Positions 7,022 through 17,269 of a stretch of 51,747 nucleotides of DNA are shown here, in pieces. The stretch is from the NCBI GenBank assembly GCA_009773515.1, contig WSXX01000030.1, positions 1-51,747 of the forward strand. Direction: 5' to 3'. Every line of letters starts with the position of its first letter. Within the stretch, counting starts at the first letter, position 1. The notes under the pieces were generated by a model. The model had not been told where the DNA came from and made no database searches. It saw nothing but the letters and a program-made list of their open reading frames with translations. Source of the stretch: Bacteroidota bacterium. GTDB lineage: Bacteria > Bacteroidota > Bacteroidia > Bacteroidales > Lentimicrobiaceae. The translations under genes were made by a program, and so were the position numbers.

Positions 7022-9445
7022 TTATTCGTATCTCAGTGATACCGCCGGATTCGCCAATGCAGCTTTTATTGCGCGGTAACTAATGGTTGAGAGTGCAATA
7101 ATCAAAGCAATTGCAAATCCATACACAAAGTCAATCGCTCCCAGATCAATGCGGTAATGATAGTTCTGAAGCCAGTTATCGGCCACCAGATAGATCAGCG
7201 GAAGTGCGATAGCCATTGAGATGGTAATAAGAATAAGAATTTCTTTGGCAATGATATACCAGATTTTAGCGGTAGAAGCTCCAAAAGTTTTTCTAATTCC
7301 AATTTCACGGGTTCGTTGCTGAACAGTAAAAGCGGTAAGTCCGTAAAGCCCGAGCGAAGCAATTAAAATGGCAAGAATGGTAAACAGAATGGCAAGATTT
7401 GCATTTTGCTTTTCTTCTCTGTAAAGTCGTTCCATGTCTTTATCAAGGAAAAAATACTGCATCGGATTATTTCCGGTAAACGATCTCCATACTTTTTCAA
7501 CTTCCGCTATGGTTGTTTTTGTTGCAAGCGGCGATAGTCTGATGCTGAAATATCCCCACTGAACATCATCGTTTTTAAAAAGCATAATGTGTGGAACAAT
7601 TTCAGATTTCAGCGATTCAAAATGGAAATCTTTCACCACACCTATAACCGGAACCAATTGTTGACCATCGTCAGGTCCGTTGTTGCTTATAATGCGGGTT
7701 TCGAACGGATTGGTAAGTATAAAATCCTTAACAGCTTCTTTATTTATAATACACGCATCAACATCAGTTGAGAATGATTTATCGAAAAAGCGCCCCGACT
7801 CAAGTTCAATTCCATAGGTTTTCAGATAGTCGTAGTCAACCCAGTTGGTTTGCATCAGAAAGGTTTCTTCCGGTCTGTCCTTAATCATATAACCATTGTT
7901 ATTGTTGCTGTGACCAGGCACTGCAGTGGATGCCGCAATTGATAAAACGCCCGGTATTTTCTGAACCGAGGTCTTAAAACTTGCTATCTGACCGCGAACC
8001 GAATGAGCACTTCTGAGCACAAGTATATGTTCTTTATTGAAACCCAGCTCTTTATTCATCATAAAGTTGATCTGCCTGAACATGATAAGTGTTCCGACAA
8101 TCAGCACCAGCGAAATAGTAAATTGAAGCACAACCAGTACACTTCGTATATTCAGGCTACTGCGGTTGCTGCGGATTTTACCTTTCAATACAATATACGG
8201 ATTAAATGATGACATGTAAAAAGCAGGGTAACTTCCTGCAATAAAGCCAATTGCTATCGATAATAAAATCAAAACCGGAATGGTGTACCAATTGCTGAAT
8301 AAACCAATTGCCAGTTCAACACTTAACAGTTTATTAAAATAGGGGAGTGCCAGTTGCGTAATTCCAACAGCAACAATGAGAGAAATAAACGACAAAATAA
8401 TGGTTTCAAGAATAAACTGATTGATAAGCATTCCGCGGGAAGAGCCTACTACTTTTTTAATGCCGATTTCTTTTGCCCGTTTTGATGCCTGAGCTGTGGA
8501 CAGGTTCATAAAATTGATGGCTGCAATTAATATGATCAGAATGCCGATGCTTCCGAAAATCCAGATGTATTTGGCGTCGCTTGCAGGTTTCAGGTCTTGC
8601 TGTATGCTTGGGTCGAGGTGAACCGCTTTAAGTGGCTGAAGAAAGAGATTGTATTTATTGCCCTGTGATAAAAAATCTTTGATTTCAATACCCAGATATT
8701 TTACGATTTCCGGACCGACATATTTAATAATAAGATCCTGAAATTTTGCATTTACAGTTTCGGGATTGGTGTTGGGTTTAAGTATAACGTAAGTATTAAA
8801 ACTATTTGAAAGCCACATTTTATCATTTGCTCTTTGATTTGTCATAAAAGAACTGATCATATTGGCATCGAAATGGGTAGTTTCGGGAATATCGGCAAAT
8901 ATACCGGTGATCAGGTATTTTGTGGTGTCGTTACCCACCTTAAGCATCTGGTTGATGGGATCTGAATCTCCGAAAATTTTGCGTGCCGTTGTTTCTGAAA
9001 GTACAACTTTGTACTTTTCGTTGAGTGCAGTTCTGACATTTCCCCTTAGAAGTGGGATGGAAAAAAAATCAAAAAAAGTAGAATCGGCCTCAATAAAATG
9101 CTCTTCTGTAAATACAGCTTCTTCGTATTTAATAATTGTTTCGCCCCATCCGTTTATGCGCAGACAGTTCTCCACTTCAGGAAATTCTTCAACCATAGTC
9201 GGCCCTATGGGTGCAGCTGTGGAGGTAACTTTCATTTCCTGTCCGCTTATTTTTCCATGCAGAATTACGCGGTAGATCTGATCTCTTTTTTCGTGGTAAT
9301 TGTCGAAACTCAACTCATGGATAATAAACAACGCAATTACCATACTGCAGGCAATGCCTGTGGAAAGGCCGAGTATGTTGATAAAAACATAAGATCTCTG
9401 GCGGCTGAGCGCACGGATGCTGTGGCGGAAAATGTCGCGAAACAT
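7022..9445 (-). CDS. FtsX/MacB-family ABC transporter permease
   Basis: An 807-residue inner-membrane permease with the duplicated Bacteroidota architecture: TM1 at about 20-42 (FINILGLSTGIACSMVIALF), a MacB-type periplasmic domain (about 60-250), a first FtsX core (about 290-430), another periplasmic domain (about 460-650) and a second FtsX core (about 680-800). Typical signatures are AKEIGIKKVVGSS in the first half and TREIGIRKTFGAS in the second. Such permeases work with a MacB-type ATPase in mechanotransmission or export, often of peptides, lipoproteins or drugs. No ATPase gene is adjacent, so it is an orphan permease that must borrow one encoded elsewhere. No terminator is evident. Confidence 0.92.
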   Translation of the reverse strand: MFRDIFRHSIRALSRQRSYVFINILGLSTGIACSMVIALFIIHELSFDNYHEKRDQIYRVILHGKISGQEMKVTSTAAPIGPTMVEEFPEVENCLRINGWGETIIKYEEAVFTEEHFIEADSTFFDFFSIPLLRGNVRTALNEKYKVVLSETTARKIFGDSDPINQMLKVGNDTTKYLITGIFADIPETTHFDANMISSFMTNQRANDKMWLSNSFNTYVILKPNTNPETVNAKFQDLIIKYVGPEIVKYLGIEIKDFLSQGNKYNLFLQPLKAVHLDPSIQQDLKPASDAKYIWIFGSIGILIILIAAINFMNLSTAQASKRAKEIGIKKVVGSSRGMLINQFILETIILSFISLIVAVGITQLALPYFNKLLSVELAIGLFSNWYTIPVLILLSIAIGFIAGSYPAFYMSSFNPYIVLKGKIRSNRSSLNIRSVLVVLQFTISLVLIVGTLIMFRQINFMMNKELGFNKEHILVLRSAHSVRGQIASFKTSVQKIPGVLSIAASTAVPGHSNNNNGYMIKDRPEETFLMQTNWVDYDYLKTYGIELESGRFFDKSFSTDVDACIINKEAVKDFILTNPFETRIISNNGPDDGQQLVPVIGVVKDFHFESLKSEIVPHIMLFKNDDVQWGYFSIRLSPLATKTTIAEVEKVWRSFTGNNPMQYFFLDKDMERLYREEKQNANLAILFTILAILIASLGLYGLTAFTVQQRTREIGIRKTFGASTAKIWYIIAKEILILITISMAIALPLIYLVADNWLQNYHYRIDLGAIDFVYGFAIALIIALSTISYRAIKAALANPAVSLRYE

Positions 9446-9522
9446 AAATGGTCTGCTGGTTTAGTTGAGCAATGAGAGTATTGACCGTGATATGTTTATG
9501 AGACGCAACTGAATATTAAATG

Positions 9523-9546
9523 TTACAGGAAGATTTTTTCCTGTAA
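9523..9546. other. perfect stem-loop upstream of the permease gene
   Basis: TTACAGGAA (9523-9531) and TTCCTGTAA (9538-9546) form a perfect 9-bp stem with a 6-base loop, between the kinase gene's terminator and the permease gene. There is no good T-run on the minus strand. It could be a leader structure or operator for the permease gene. Confidence 0.45.
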
Positions 9547-9594
9547 TAAAAATTTCAGAGGGTGCGGATTTAGCCGCTCTGCTTTCTGAAAATA

Positions 9595-9629
9595 TTTTTA
9601 AAAAACTGCAGAATGGCTATTCATTCTGC
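9595..9629 (-). terminator. Rho-independent terminator overlapping the hybrid kinase stop codon
   Basis: On the minus strand GCAGAATG (9629-9622) pairs perfectly with CATTCTGC (9615-9608) across a 6-base loop, followed by AGTTTTT. The TAG stop of the kinase gene (9619-9617) lies inside the loop, so the hairpin forms from the gene's last codons and needs no separate trailer. Confidence 0.75.
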
Positions 9630-12600
9630 TTGATTTTAAGATATGTATTTATGATTTTCAGAAATTCGTTTTTAATGATTGGTTTTGTAATAAAATCAGT
9701 GCATCCGCAACTCAGCGCTTCCTTTTTATCGCCGGCAAAAGCAAATGCTGTTTGTGCAATTATTGGAATCACTTTGTTTATTTTTCTGATCTCACGGGTG
9801 GCTTCAAATCCGTCAACTCCAGGCATTTTTATATCCATAAGGATAATTGAGATATCGGGTTGTGCAATGAATGTATCTATGGTTTGCTGACCATCAAGTG
9901 TTCTGACGATGCTGAGCTGATATTTATTTAAAATTGCAGAAAGCAATCTGAAACTGTTGTCATCATCTTCGGCAACCAGAATTTTCACTTTTTCAGGCAA
10001 TGACAGTGATGTTTCGCTGTTTTCAGGTTGATTTACTGAAAGCGCAATCCCGGAACTGTAAGGTATTGAGAACCAGAACCAGGAGCCCTGTCCGGGGATG
10101 GATTCCACCCAGATACGCCCTTCAAGCAATTCAATATATGATTTTACAATGGCCAGCCCCAGTCCCGAACCCTCATGCGGCCTTGTTCGCCTGATCTCAG
10201 CCTGAATGAAGCGTTCAAAAATTGCATCTATTCTATCGGGGTCAATGCCGATACCAGTATCTTTGACATAAAACCTCATCTCATTCCCCACAAGAAGATT
10301 GCCTATATGAATTTCGCCGGAATTGGTGAATTTGATGGCGTTGTTGATCAGGTTGGAAATGATGCTTTCAATTTTATTTTTGTCTGATAAGATATTTGCT
10401 TCCTGACCTTCAACATAATTGTCAAGAATCAGTTCTATCTTTTTGTCCCTGCATTGCTTTTTAAAGAAATTATGGTAATACTCCAGAATTTCTGAGGTAT
10501 TAAAAACAGATTTTACAATTTCCACCTGCCCGGCTTCTATTTTAGAAACTTCAATAATATCGTTGATGGTATTGAGAAGTCTGTGTCCGCTTTGTTCAAC
10601 AATTCTTATATATTGATCCTTTTCTTCATCCGGGATTTCGGGAGATTTCAATAAATCAATAAATCCGATAATGCCATTCATTGGCGTTCTTATCTCATGC
10701 GACATATTCTGAAGGAATGCAGTTTTCAGTCTGTCAGATTCTTCGGCCTTGACACGGGCTTTAATAAGTTCTTCCTCAGTCTGGATTCTGCTTTGTACGT
10801 TCACGAGCATCTGTGCAAACACCTGCAACAGTTCCTGCTCAATATCGCTGAAATCATGACGAACATTAACATAATCAAACCCAACAAACCCTTCACATCT
10901 TGCTCCGTTCATGAGCGGTATTGTAATAACGCTGACTACACCCTGCGACTCGATAAACCTTCGCAATTCATTGTCCTCAATATCCTTTATATTGCCAATG
11001 GAAACAATTTTCCCCATTGAATGCATAGAAATCCAGTGTTCCAGCCCCTCAAACGGAATATTCTGCAAAGTATCTTTTTGAGGTTGTATTCCAGGCCTGC
11101 TCCACTCATATGTGTTGCTTCCCTGTTTCAGGGAAAAATCATAATTAAATACATACGCCCTGTCGGCATTTACAAACTCTCCCAGTCTGTTCAATGCAGT
11201 ATCGATCGCTCCGGGAATTTCCTTTAGTGGCCTGTTTATGAAATTTGAGGAGAGTTCAATCAGCAATTTCCTGAGATTTGATTGGTAACTGGTCTGTTCC
11301 TCAGATATTTTTCTGTCCGTAATGTCGTGGGTTACCCCGATTATCCTGAAAATTTTCTGATTTTTATCGAACAGTGGAATTAGCTGGGTTGTAAAATATT
11401 TGGTTTTGCCCCTGAATTCATGTGATTCTTCATAAGTTATTAGATTTCTTTCATTTATACACCTCTGGTAGTTTGGAAGTACCTTTCCCAGCATTTCAGG
11501 GCTCAGACAATCTTCAAGGTATTTTCCCTGAAAATCAGATAAATTACCCAATAGTTTCTCTTCAGCAGGATTAAAGGCAGCAAGTTTAAACCGGGATTCT
11601 TCAAAAATATCAAGGATAAAAATATTATCAGATGATTTTTCAAAAATCTGTTTATAGAGTGTATGATTCTCAAGAGATTGATTCTGAGCCAGAATAAGTT
11701 CTTTTTCTGAATTTTGTCTTGACTTTATATTAACCAGTATTTCGGCATAAAGCATGAGTAACTGAATCTCATTTTCGTTGTAATCGTGATGATTTGATAC
11801 CGAATCAAAGCCGACAAACCCAATGCAATGGCTTTTGTCGGTCATTGGAACAGCCAAAAGGCTTTTAATGCCCTGAGGTTCCAGGATTTCCTTTTCATAG
11901 GACTCCGGCAACTCTGCAATATCTGGAATAAGGATATACCGGCCTTTTTTAAATTCTGAAACCCAGCGCTGCTCTAGTGGTATCTCAGTCAATTCACCGA
12001 TTTGAGGGACTATTCCATGATTACACCATTCGTAGGTATTGCTACATATGCCCGTTTCATCATTCAGGTCGAAAATGTACGCCCTGTCAGATTCAACAAA
12101 CCTTCCCATGCGTTCAAGTGAGTCAATAATTGACTTATCCATCTGATCCAATGGCAGATTGATGTATCGTGAAGCAATCTCAATCAGCAATTGACGCAGC
12201 TTCATCTGAACAATAAGTTTTTCCTCAGTTCTGACTTTTTCAGTGATATTTCTGACGATGGACAAAACCTCGTTTTGAGAAGCTTTTACATACCTGGATT
12301 CAAAAAAACGGACTTCCCTGGCAATTTCAAGCGAATAAGTATCGAACGAAGGTGTGCTGTTTTTTAGCACGATATCAACATTCCGTTTGGTTATTTCACA
12401 AACTTCAGGGGGTAGAATTTCGAATATTGTTTTGCCTAGAAAAACTTCGGGACTGGTGTAAAGATCAGTATCAGTAATTGAAGTATGGTAATCAATAATT
12501 CTGTATTCTGAGTTAAAAATAAACATCAGATCCGGATTGGCATCGAGAAGTGCTTTTTGCTTTTCGTTGATATGAATTAATTCATTTTCTGCTTTTTTTA

Positions 12601-13486
12601 TCTGTGTAATATCTCTTGCAGTGCCAATAACTCCAGTGAGCTTACCATGCTCATCAAACATTGGTGTTTTAATAACATCAAGGAAAAGAAACCTGCCTTT
12701 CACATTGCCGTATTCGTCGAATCGACCGGGTTTGCCGGTTTGTAAAACTATTGAATCAGAATCCTGACATATCTCACCAAACGTATGCCAGGTAGGATCG
12801 TCTGGTTTTGAATTGCGCTCTCTCATTGCAAAGAACAAATCGTCTTTGCCGATTGGCTCTTGCGTATCGGAGGCATTTAGCAGGTTCTCGCATATAGATT
12901 TATTTGCAAAAATGTACTTTTTGTCCAGGTTTTTGGCCCAGATCATATCAGGCACTATGTCAGCCATGTTTCTGTATAGCTGAAATAAATGCCTGTATCT
13001 GGCTTCTCTCTGTCTGACAAAATCAGAGCCTGTATTGTTATCGGATAAGTCTTTAAAAGTTGTTATAAAAATTTTTCTACCGGTCTGGGTTAAAGAAGAA
13101 GTATTCAGTTGAACCGGAAATATTTCTCCGTTTTTTCTTTTCCCTGTTGAAGTTTGATTACCTGAAGTTTCAGTCTGAGCTAGTACCTGGTTAGAAGTGT
13201 TACTTAAATTCTGATGTTCCCCATTTTTTTGGAAAAACAGAAAATCAAGCAGTCTGCCTTCCAGCTCTTGCTTATTATAACCGAATATAAAAAGTGCTTT
13301 GGTATTGATATCTATTATTTTCTGCTGATCATCAGCCAGGATAATCCCTTCAGGAATTGAATTAAAAATATCAGGGTTTATGTATTCAGAATCTGAATTG
13401 ATTTTTTTTTCTTTTTTTTCATTTGCTCCAAGGTGTAGTTCAAGCTCTGCAATGCGCTTTTCAAGTTCTTCGTATGTAGGCTTCAT
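9617..13486 (-). CDS. multi-sensor hybrid histidine kinase/response regulator (PAS, GAF)
   Basis: 1289 residues with no membrane helix, so a cytoplasmic sensor. Order: coiled coil (4-25), PAS (about 38-150), PAS (170-297), PAS (305-420), GAF (430-590), PAS (608-730), GAF (735-900), HisKA with phospho-acceptor H930 in QNMSHEIRTPMNG, HATPase (N box NLINNAIKF around N1049, DTGIGI 1076-1081, GSGLGLA 1106-1112), receiver domain (1168-1285) with acceptor D1218 in LMDIKMPG and K1268. All phosphorelay residues are intact. The two GAF modules are clear duplicates (each has SNTYEW, DRAY(I/V)F and GFVGFD). No output domain follows, so a separate HPt protein or regulator would receive the signal. It ends in a terminator that uses its own stop codon. 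Confidence 0.93.
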   Translation of the reverse strand: MKPTYEELEKRIAELELHLGANEKKEKKINSDSEYINPDIFNSIPEGIILADDQQKIIDINTKALFIFGYNKQELEGRLLDFLFFQKNGEHQNLSNTSNQVLAQTETSGNQTSTGKRKNGEIFPVQLNTSSLTQTGRKIFITTFKDLSDNNTGSDFVRQREARYRHLFQLYRNMADIVPDMIWAKNLDKKYIFANKSICENLLNASDTQEPIGKDDLFFAMRERNSKPDDPTWHTFGEICQDSDSIVLQTGKPGRFDEYGNVKGRFLFLDVIKTPMFDEHGKLTGVIGTARDITQIKKAENELIHINEKQKALLDANPDLMFIFNSEYRIIDYHTSITDTDLYTSPEVFLGKTIFEILPPEVCEITKRNVDIVLKNSTPSFDTYSLEIAREVRFFESRYVKASQNEVLSIVRNITEKVRTEEKLIVQMKLRQLLIEIASRYINLPLDQMDKSIIDSLERMGRFVESDRAYIFDLNDETGICSNTYEWCNHGIVPQIGELTEIPLEQRWVSEFKKGRYILIPDIAELPESYEKEILEPQGIKSLLAVPMTDKSHCIGFVGFDSVSNHHDYNENEIQLLMLYAEILVNIKSRQNSEKELILAQNQSLENHTLYKQIFEKSSDNIFILDIFEESRFKLAAFNPAEEKLLGNLSDFQGKYLEDCLSPEMLGKVLPNYQRCINERNLITYEESHEFRGKTKYFTTQLIPLFDKNQKIFRIIGVTHDITDRKISEEQTSYQSNLRKLLIELSSNFINRPLKEIPGAIDTALNRLGEFVNADRAYVFNYDFSLKQGSNTYEWSRPGIQPQKDTLQNIPFEGLEHWISMHSMGKIVSIGNIKDIEDNELRRFIESQGVVSVITIPLMNGARCEGFVGFDYVNVRHDFSDIEQELLQVFAQMLVNVQSRIQTEEELIKARVKAEESDRLKTAFLQNMSHEIRTPMNGIIGFIDLLKSPEIPDEEKDQYIRIVEQSGHRLLNTINDIIEVSKIEAGQVEIVKSVFNTSEILEYYHNFFKKQCRDKKIELILDNYVEGQEANILSDKNKIESIISNLINNAIKFTNSGEIHIGNLLVGNEMRFYVKDTGIGIDPDRIDAIFERFIQAEIRRTRPHEGSGLGLAIVKSYIELLEGRIWVESIPGQGSWFWFSIPYSSGIALSVNQPENSETSLSLPEKVKILVAEDDDNSFRLLSAILNKYQLSIVRTLDGQQTIDTFIAQPDISIILMDIKMPGVDGFEATREIRKINKVIPIIAQTAFAFAGDKKEALSCGCTDFITKPIIKNEFLKIINTYLKIKQNE

Positions 13487-13750
13487 AAATGTTAATTATG
13501 AGGATAATTTAAACAAAACAATTCATATGCCAGCCACTTGTGTGATTGGTTGCAACGATTTTAATCTGATAAAATTAATTAATTAGATGACAAATAGAAA
13601 CATTTGTTAAAAATATTTTTATTGCCGTACTATTTCTGCCCAAAACCTTAGTATGGTAAGGATATTTTAGTTTTACTCCTGGTTTTCTCAAAAATTCAGG
13701 GTTGCGATTGATTGAATGAGTTGGAAGTTTGGAATCTGAAAACAACAAAG

Positions 13751-15580
13751 TTATTTATTTGTAACCCTGATCGAAGGTGGTTCGTAACCCGCTGGCAGCT
13801 GATCAGCTGGTATTGTGGAAGTATTGCCATCGCGCAAAGCTCTGTAATGCGGCGACATTATTTCAATGTTCCGTTGGTTGCAGATATCCTGAATATTCTG
13901 ATGCAAACCTGAATAAATGCCGGCCAGACCGTTAACATTCTTTACGTAGGCATTTATCTGGTAAGAAACATAAAAATCGTCGAGGCTGGTTTGCAATACA
14001 AATGGCTGTGGTTGCTTTTGGATTTCAGGCGTTTGCAATGCTGCATCAATGAGTGCCTGGTGCATCTCTTTCCAGGGAACATCATAACCAATGGTAACGG
14101 TGGTGTGGATGATGAGACCATCATTCTTTACGTTTGCTGAATAATTAATTGTGTTCCCCGACAAAACAGAAGAATTGGGTATGGTTATTTCTTCATGTTT
14201 GATGGTACGGAGCCGGGTTACAAGAAGGGTTTTTTCAATCACAATGCCTGTCATTTCGCCGAGCTTAATTCTGTCGCCTATTTTAAAAGGGCGCATATAA
14301 GTGAGCACAATGCCAGCGATAATATTGGCAATAGCTGATGATGATCCAAGCGAGAAAAGTACTCCGATAAAGACTGAAACGCCCCTGAAGATACTTGAAT
14401 CGGAACCCGGCAGGTAAGGGAATATCAGCACAAACATAAATGCATACAACAGGAACTTCACAATGCTGAAAGTTGGCATTGCCCAGTCAGCATGAAAGCC
14501 TGAAATCACAAGTTTTTCTGCTTCAATTTCAGTGAAAATGTAACGAACAAAGCGCATGAAATACCGCATAACCACAACAATCACAATGATTGTAAACAGG
14601 TTGGGAATAAATTTCCATACTGAAATTAAAATGCCTTTAAACGGTGACCAGATCAGGGTAAGCAGTGTATCAGCCCAACCACGGGTGAATGGAAAAATGC
14701 TGAATATCAATGGGATAACCAAATAAACCGCAAGGATAATGAGAATCCATTTTATCAACTTCAACACAAAATAAACAAGTTTCAGTTCCTGCTCAGCCGA
14801 AAGGAATGTGTAATCTTTGTATGAAAGACTTTTCAGCCACTTATCCTTGTTTGAAGTAATAAATAATTCTAATCTGGTGTGAATCTTCAAGATCATCCGG
14901 ATAAGGAACCAGACGCCACCAATAATCAATAAAACCAATCCTATTCGTGTAAGTAACTTTATCAGACTTTTATTTTCACGGGCTTCAGCCAAAGATGTTT
15001 TTATGGTCAGCAAATACGCTTCTGCCATTTGATTTCTTGTTTGTTCAAAAATCATGGCATCAAGATCGGTTATTCCCATAATAACCAAATCTTTGTATAT
15101 GATGTCAGTGGTAAAGTCTGATTCCAGAATCTTCAGAGAGTCAATTATCAGAAAGTCATCTTTCAGAAGTTTTTTCAATCTTTGCGAAATACCTTCAGCC
15201 CTTTCTGCTGGCCCGGTTGCACCACTTTTAGTATAGATATGGAATAATGTATCCTGATCAATAAATACAGGAAAAGTAGCTGCATTTTCTTTCAGATTCT
15301 GAGCTCTCGATAAAAGACGGGCTTTTCTAAGGGAGTCCTGGCTTTCAATGCGTCTGATCTCTGCTGTTAATTCATCCCTTTTTTGTACATCACCGATTTC
15401 AAGTAAGGTAATTTGTTCGGCTAGAAGTGCTTTTCGTATTGAATCAGCCAAACGGTTGCGTTCAAACTGGCTGAGCATTTGCTGCATTTCCTTTAAATGG
15501 TTTGATGCAGAGTCATTCTGCGCAAGAGCTGATACACCCAGCAGCAGTATAATTAAAAACCAGGTAATCCGTAATTTCAT
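13751..15580 (-). CDS. MscS-family mechanosensitive channel with a large N-terminal domain
   Basis: 609 residues. Signal peptide (1-20, ending near ALAQ), then a coiled-coil, helical periplasmic region (about 25-205). Transmembrane helices follow at about 210-230, 268-292, 312-340, 370-390 and 402-435, the last being the pore helix SLGSSSAIANIIAGI. The MscS beta domain comes next (RPFKIGDRIKLGEMTGIVIEKTL; IPNSSVL), ending in a C-terminal vestibule domain to about 590. It is longer than E. coli MscS (286 residues) and closer to the YbdG/MscM type. It protects against osmotic downshock. It lies between two hybrid kinase genes on the same strand, with a gap of 77 bases to the upstream kinase gene. 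Confidence 0.92.
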   Translation of the reverse strand: MKLRITWFLIILLLGVSALAQNDSASNHLKEMQQMLSQFERNRLADSIRKALLAEQITLLEIGDVQKRDELTAEIRRIESQDSLRKARLLSRAQNLKENAATFPVFIDQDTLFHIYTKSGATGPAERAEGISQRLKKLLKDDFLIIDSLKILESDFTTDIIYKDLVIMGITDLDAMIFEQTRNQMAEAYLLTIKTSLAEARENKSLIKLLTRIGLVLLIIGGVWFLIRMILKIHTRLELFITSNKDKWLKSLSYKDYTFLSAEQELKLVYFVLKLIKWILIILAVYLVIPLIFSIFPFTRGWADTLLTLIWSPFKGILISVWKFIPNLFTIIVIVVVMRYFMRFVRYIFTEIEAEKLVISGFHADWAMPTFSIVKFLLYAFMFVLIFPYLPGSDSSIFRGVSVFIGVLFSLGSSSAIANIIAGIVLTYMRPFKIGDRIKLGEMTGIVIEKTLLVTRLRTIKHEEITIPNSSVLSGNTINYSANVKNDGLIIHTTVTIGYDVPWKEMHQALIDAALQTPEIQKQPQPFVLQTSLDDFYVSYQINAYVKNVNGLAGIYSGLHQNIQDICNQRNIEIMSPHYRALRDGNTSTIPADQLPAGYEPPSIRVTNK

Positions 15581-15657
15581 ATCAGGTTACTTTGTAGGTT
15601 GGGCAATGGAATTATTAAGGCTGAAAATTTTAAGGAGTTTCTCGGGCCAGAAAACGA

Positions 15658-17019
15658 TCAAAAACTTCTTCCTTTAGTTTTTAGTTTTTTTATTTGCAAT
15701 TCAATAGAATGAAGCAAATCCTCTTTCAAAAAGGGTTTTGAAATAAAATCGGAAAATCCGATAGCTTGTGATTTATATTTTTCGTCACCTGTAATATAGG
15801 CAGTTTGGGCTATAACAGGAAGTTCCGGTCTGATTTCCTTAATAAGTCTGGTTGCTTCGAACCCATTCATTACCGGCATTTTAATGTCCATCAATACCAG
15901 ATTGATGTCTTTTCTTTTGCGGCAGATATCAACAGCTTCTAATCCGTTGGCAGCGTGAAGCAAAACCACTCCTGTGTCCGCGAGCAATTCCTCTATATAC
16001 CTGAAATTCAAAATTTCATCTTCAGCCACCAGAACCAACAAACCATTCATTGATTTCAGGTCAGAAAATTTTTCTAATGGTTTAATCTCGCTGGAAATTG
16101 CAGGATGGTAAGGTATTGAGAATCGAAAAACTGAACCGGCTCCCGAATTTGACTCAACCAGGATGTTGCCTTTTAAGAGTTCCAGATTTCCTTTGCAGAT
16201 GGCCAGTCCAATGCCTGCGCCGTTATAGAATTGTGAGCTTCCATTTTCAGCCTTCCGGAATCGCTTGAAAATTTCATGCTGGTGTTCCTTAGCAATCCCA
16301 ATACCAGTGTCTTCAACTATAAATTCAATCTCATTTCCATTCAAATGGCAACCAAAATGTATGTGACCTTCTTCTGTAAATTTAATTGCATTTCCGATAA
16401 GGTTATTTAATACCTGTTTGAGTTTATACTCATCGGTTATTATGTTGTTTTCATCGTCATTTAAATCATTTGTAAACGAAAAGTTTATTCCAGGTTTCAC
16501 CTTTGGCTGCCATAATTCGTAAACGTCCTGCATTATATTCGTGAGGTTTACCTCCTGAGGATGTAACTGTATATTCCCGGTTTCTAGAAGACTAATATCC
16601 AGCATCTGGTTAACAAGTTCAAGCAATCGATCCGAACTCTGTATAATAATTTTAAGATATTCGTTTTTTTGATCTGCACTGAGGTCGTTTTCCTTTAAAA
16701 GCCCTGAAAATCCGATAATTCCATTCATTGGAGTCCTTAGTTCATGGGATATATTCTGTAAAAATGCACTTTTGAGCTGGTCACTCTCTTCGGCTTTTAT
16801 CTTTGCTTTGCGTAATCGGGTGATATGTAATTTCAGATAATAGAAGAACAAAATTGCTGTAAAAGCAACATAAAACAAGCCTTTATAAGTCTGAAACTGA
16901 GTAATGTAATGTGTGTCGGTGAACAATGACTCCACGAGTTTGTCCGAGAAGAAAATCCACAGAAATCCCAATGAGAGATAGAGAATTGTAAACTTATATT
17001 CAAACCTGACCCTTTTCAT
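15658..17019 (-). CDS. membrane-bound hybrid histidine kinase/response regulator
   Basis: 453 residues. Two transmembrane helices (about 8-25 and 46-62) enclose a short periplasmic loop of about 20 residues. HisKA follows with H92 in LQNISHELRTPMNG, then HATPase (N box NLIGNAIKF about N210, DTGIGI 237-242, GAGIGLA 267-273) and a receiver domain (328-445) with D378 in LMDIKMPVMNG. The loop is too small for a ligand-binding domain, so it may sense the membrane or a partner. Its kinase and receiver parts closely resemble those of the 1289-residue kinase at 9617-13486 (KAEESD(Q/R)LK(S/T)AFLQN), which suggests duplication. The MscS channel gene follows on the same strand and may be cotranscribed. 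Confidence 0.92.
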   Translation of the reverse strand: MKRVRFEYKFTILYLSLGFLWIFFSDKLVESLFTDTHYITQFQTYKGLFYVAFTAILFFYYLKLHITRLRKAKIKAEESDQLKSAFLQNISHELRTPMNGIIGFSGLLKENDLSADQKNEYLKIIIQSSDRLLELVNQMLDISLLETGNIQLHPQEVNLTNIMQDVYELWQPKVKPGINFSFTNDLNDDENNIITDEYKLKQVLNNLIGNAIKFTEEGHIHFGCHLNGNEIEFIVEDTGIGIAKEHQHEIFKRFRKAENGSSQFYNGAGIGLAICKGNLELLKGNILVESNSGAGSVFRFSIPYHPAISSEIKPLEKFSDLKSMNGLLVLVAEDEILNFRYIEELLADTGVVLLHAANGLEAVDICRKRKDINLVLMDIKMPVMNGFEATRLIKEIRPELPVIAQTAYITGDEKYKSQAIGFSDFISKPFLKEDLLHSIELQIKKLKTKGRSF

Positions 17020-17269
17020 ATTAATTTTTTTAATAGAAAGATGAAATTGATGCCTGATGATTAAATGACAAGTTACTCGTTAAGCTAAACGGGCTTAAAT
17101 ATACGTATAAAATTTTAAAGAGGAAACAGTCTGATTCTTTTGAGCAAGATACAGGAATCGGGTTTGTTAATCTGATTGTTTGATTTTTATCATTTCATTG
17201 AAACTTATGAAAAGTAACAGTGAAGATGCGGATTATAAGTTGAATGATCATAGCAACATTTCTATCTTA

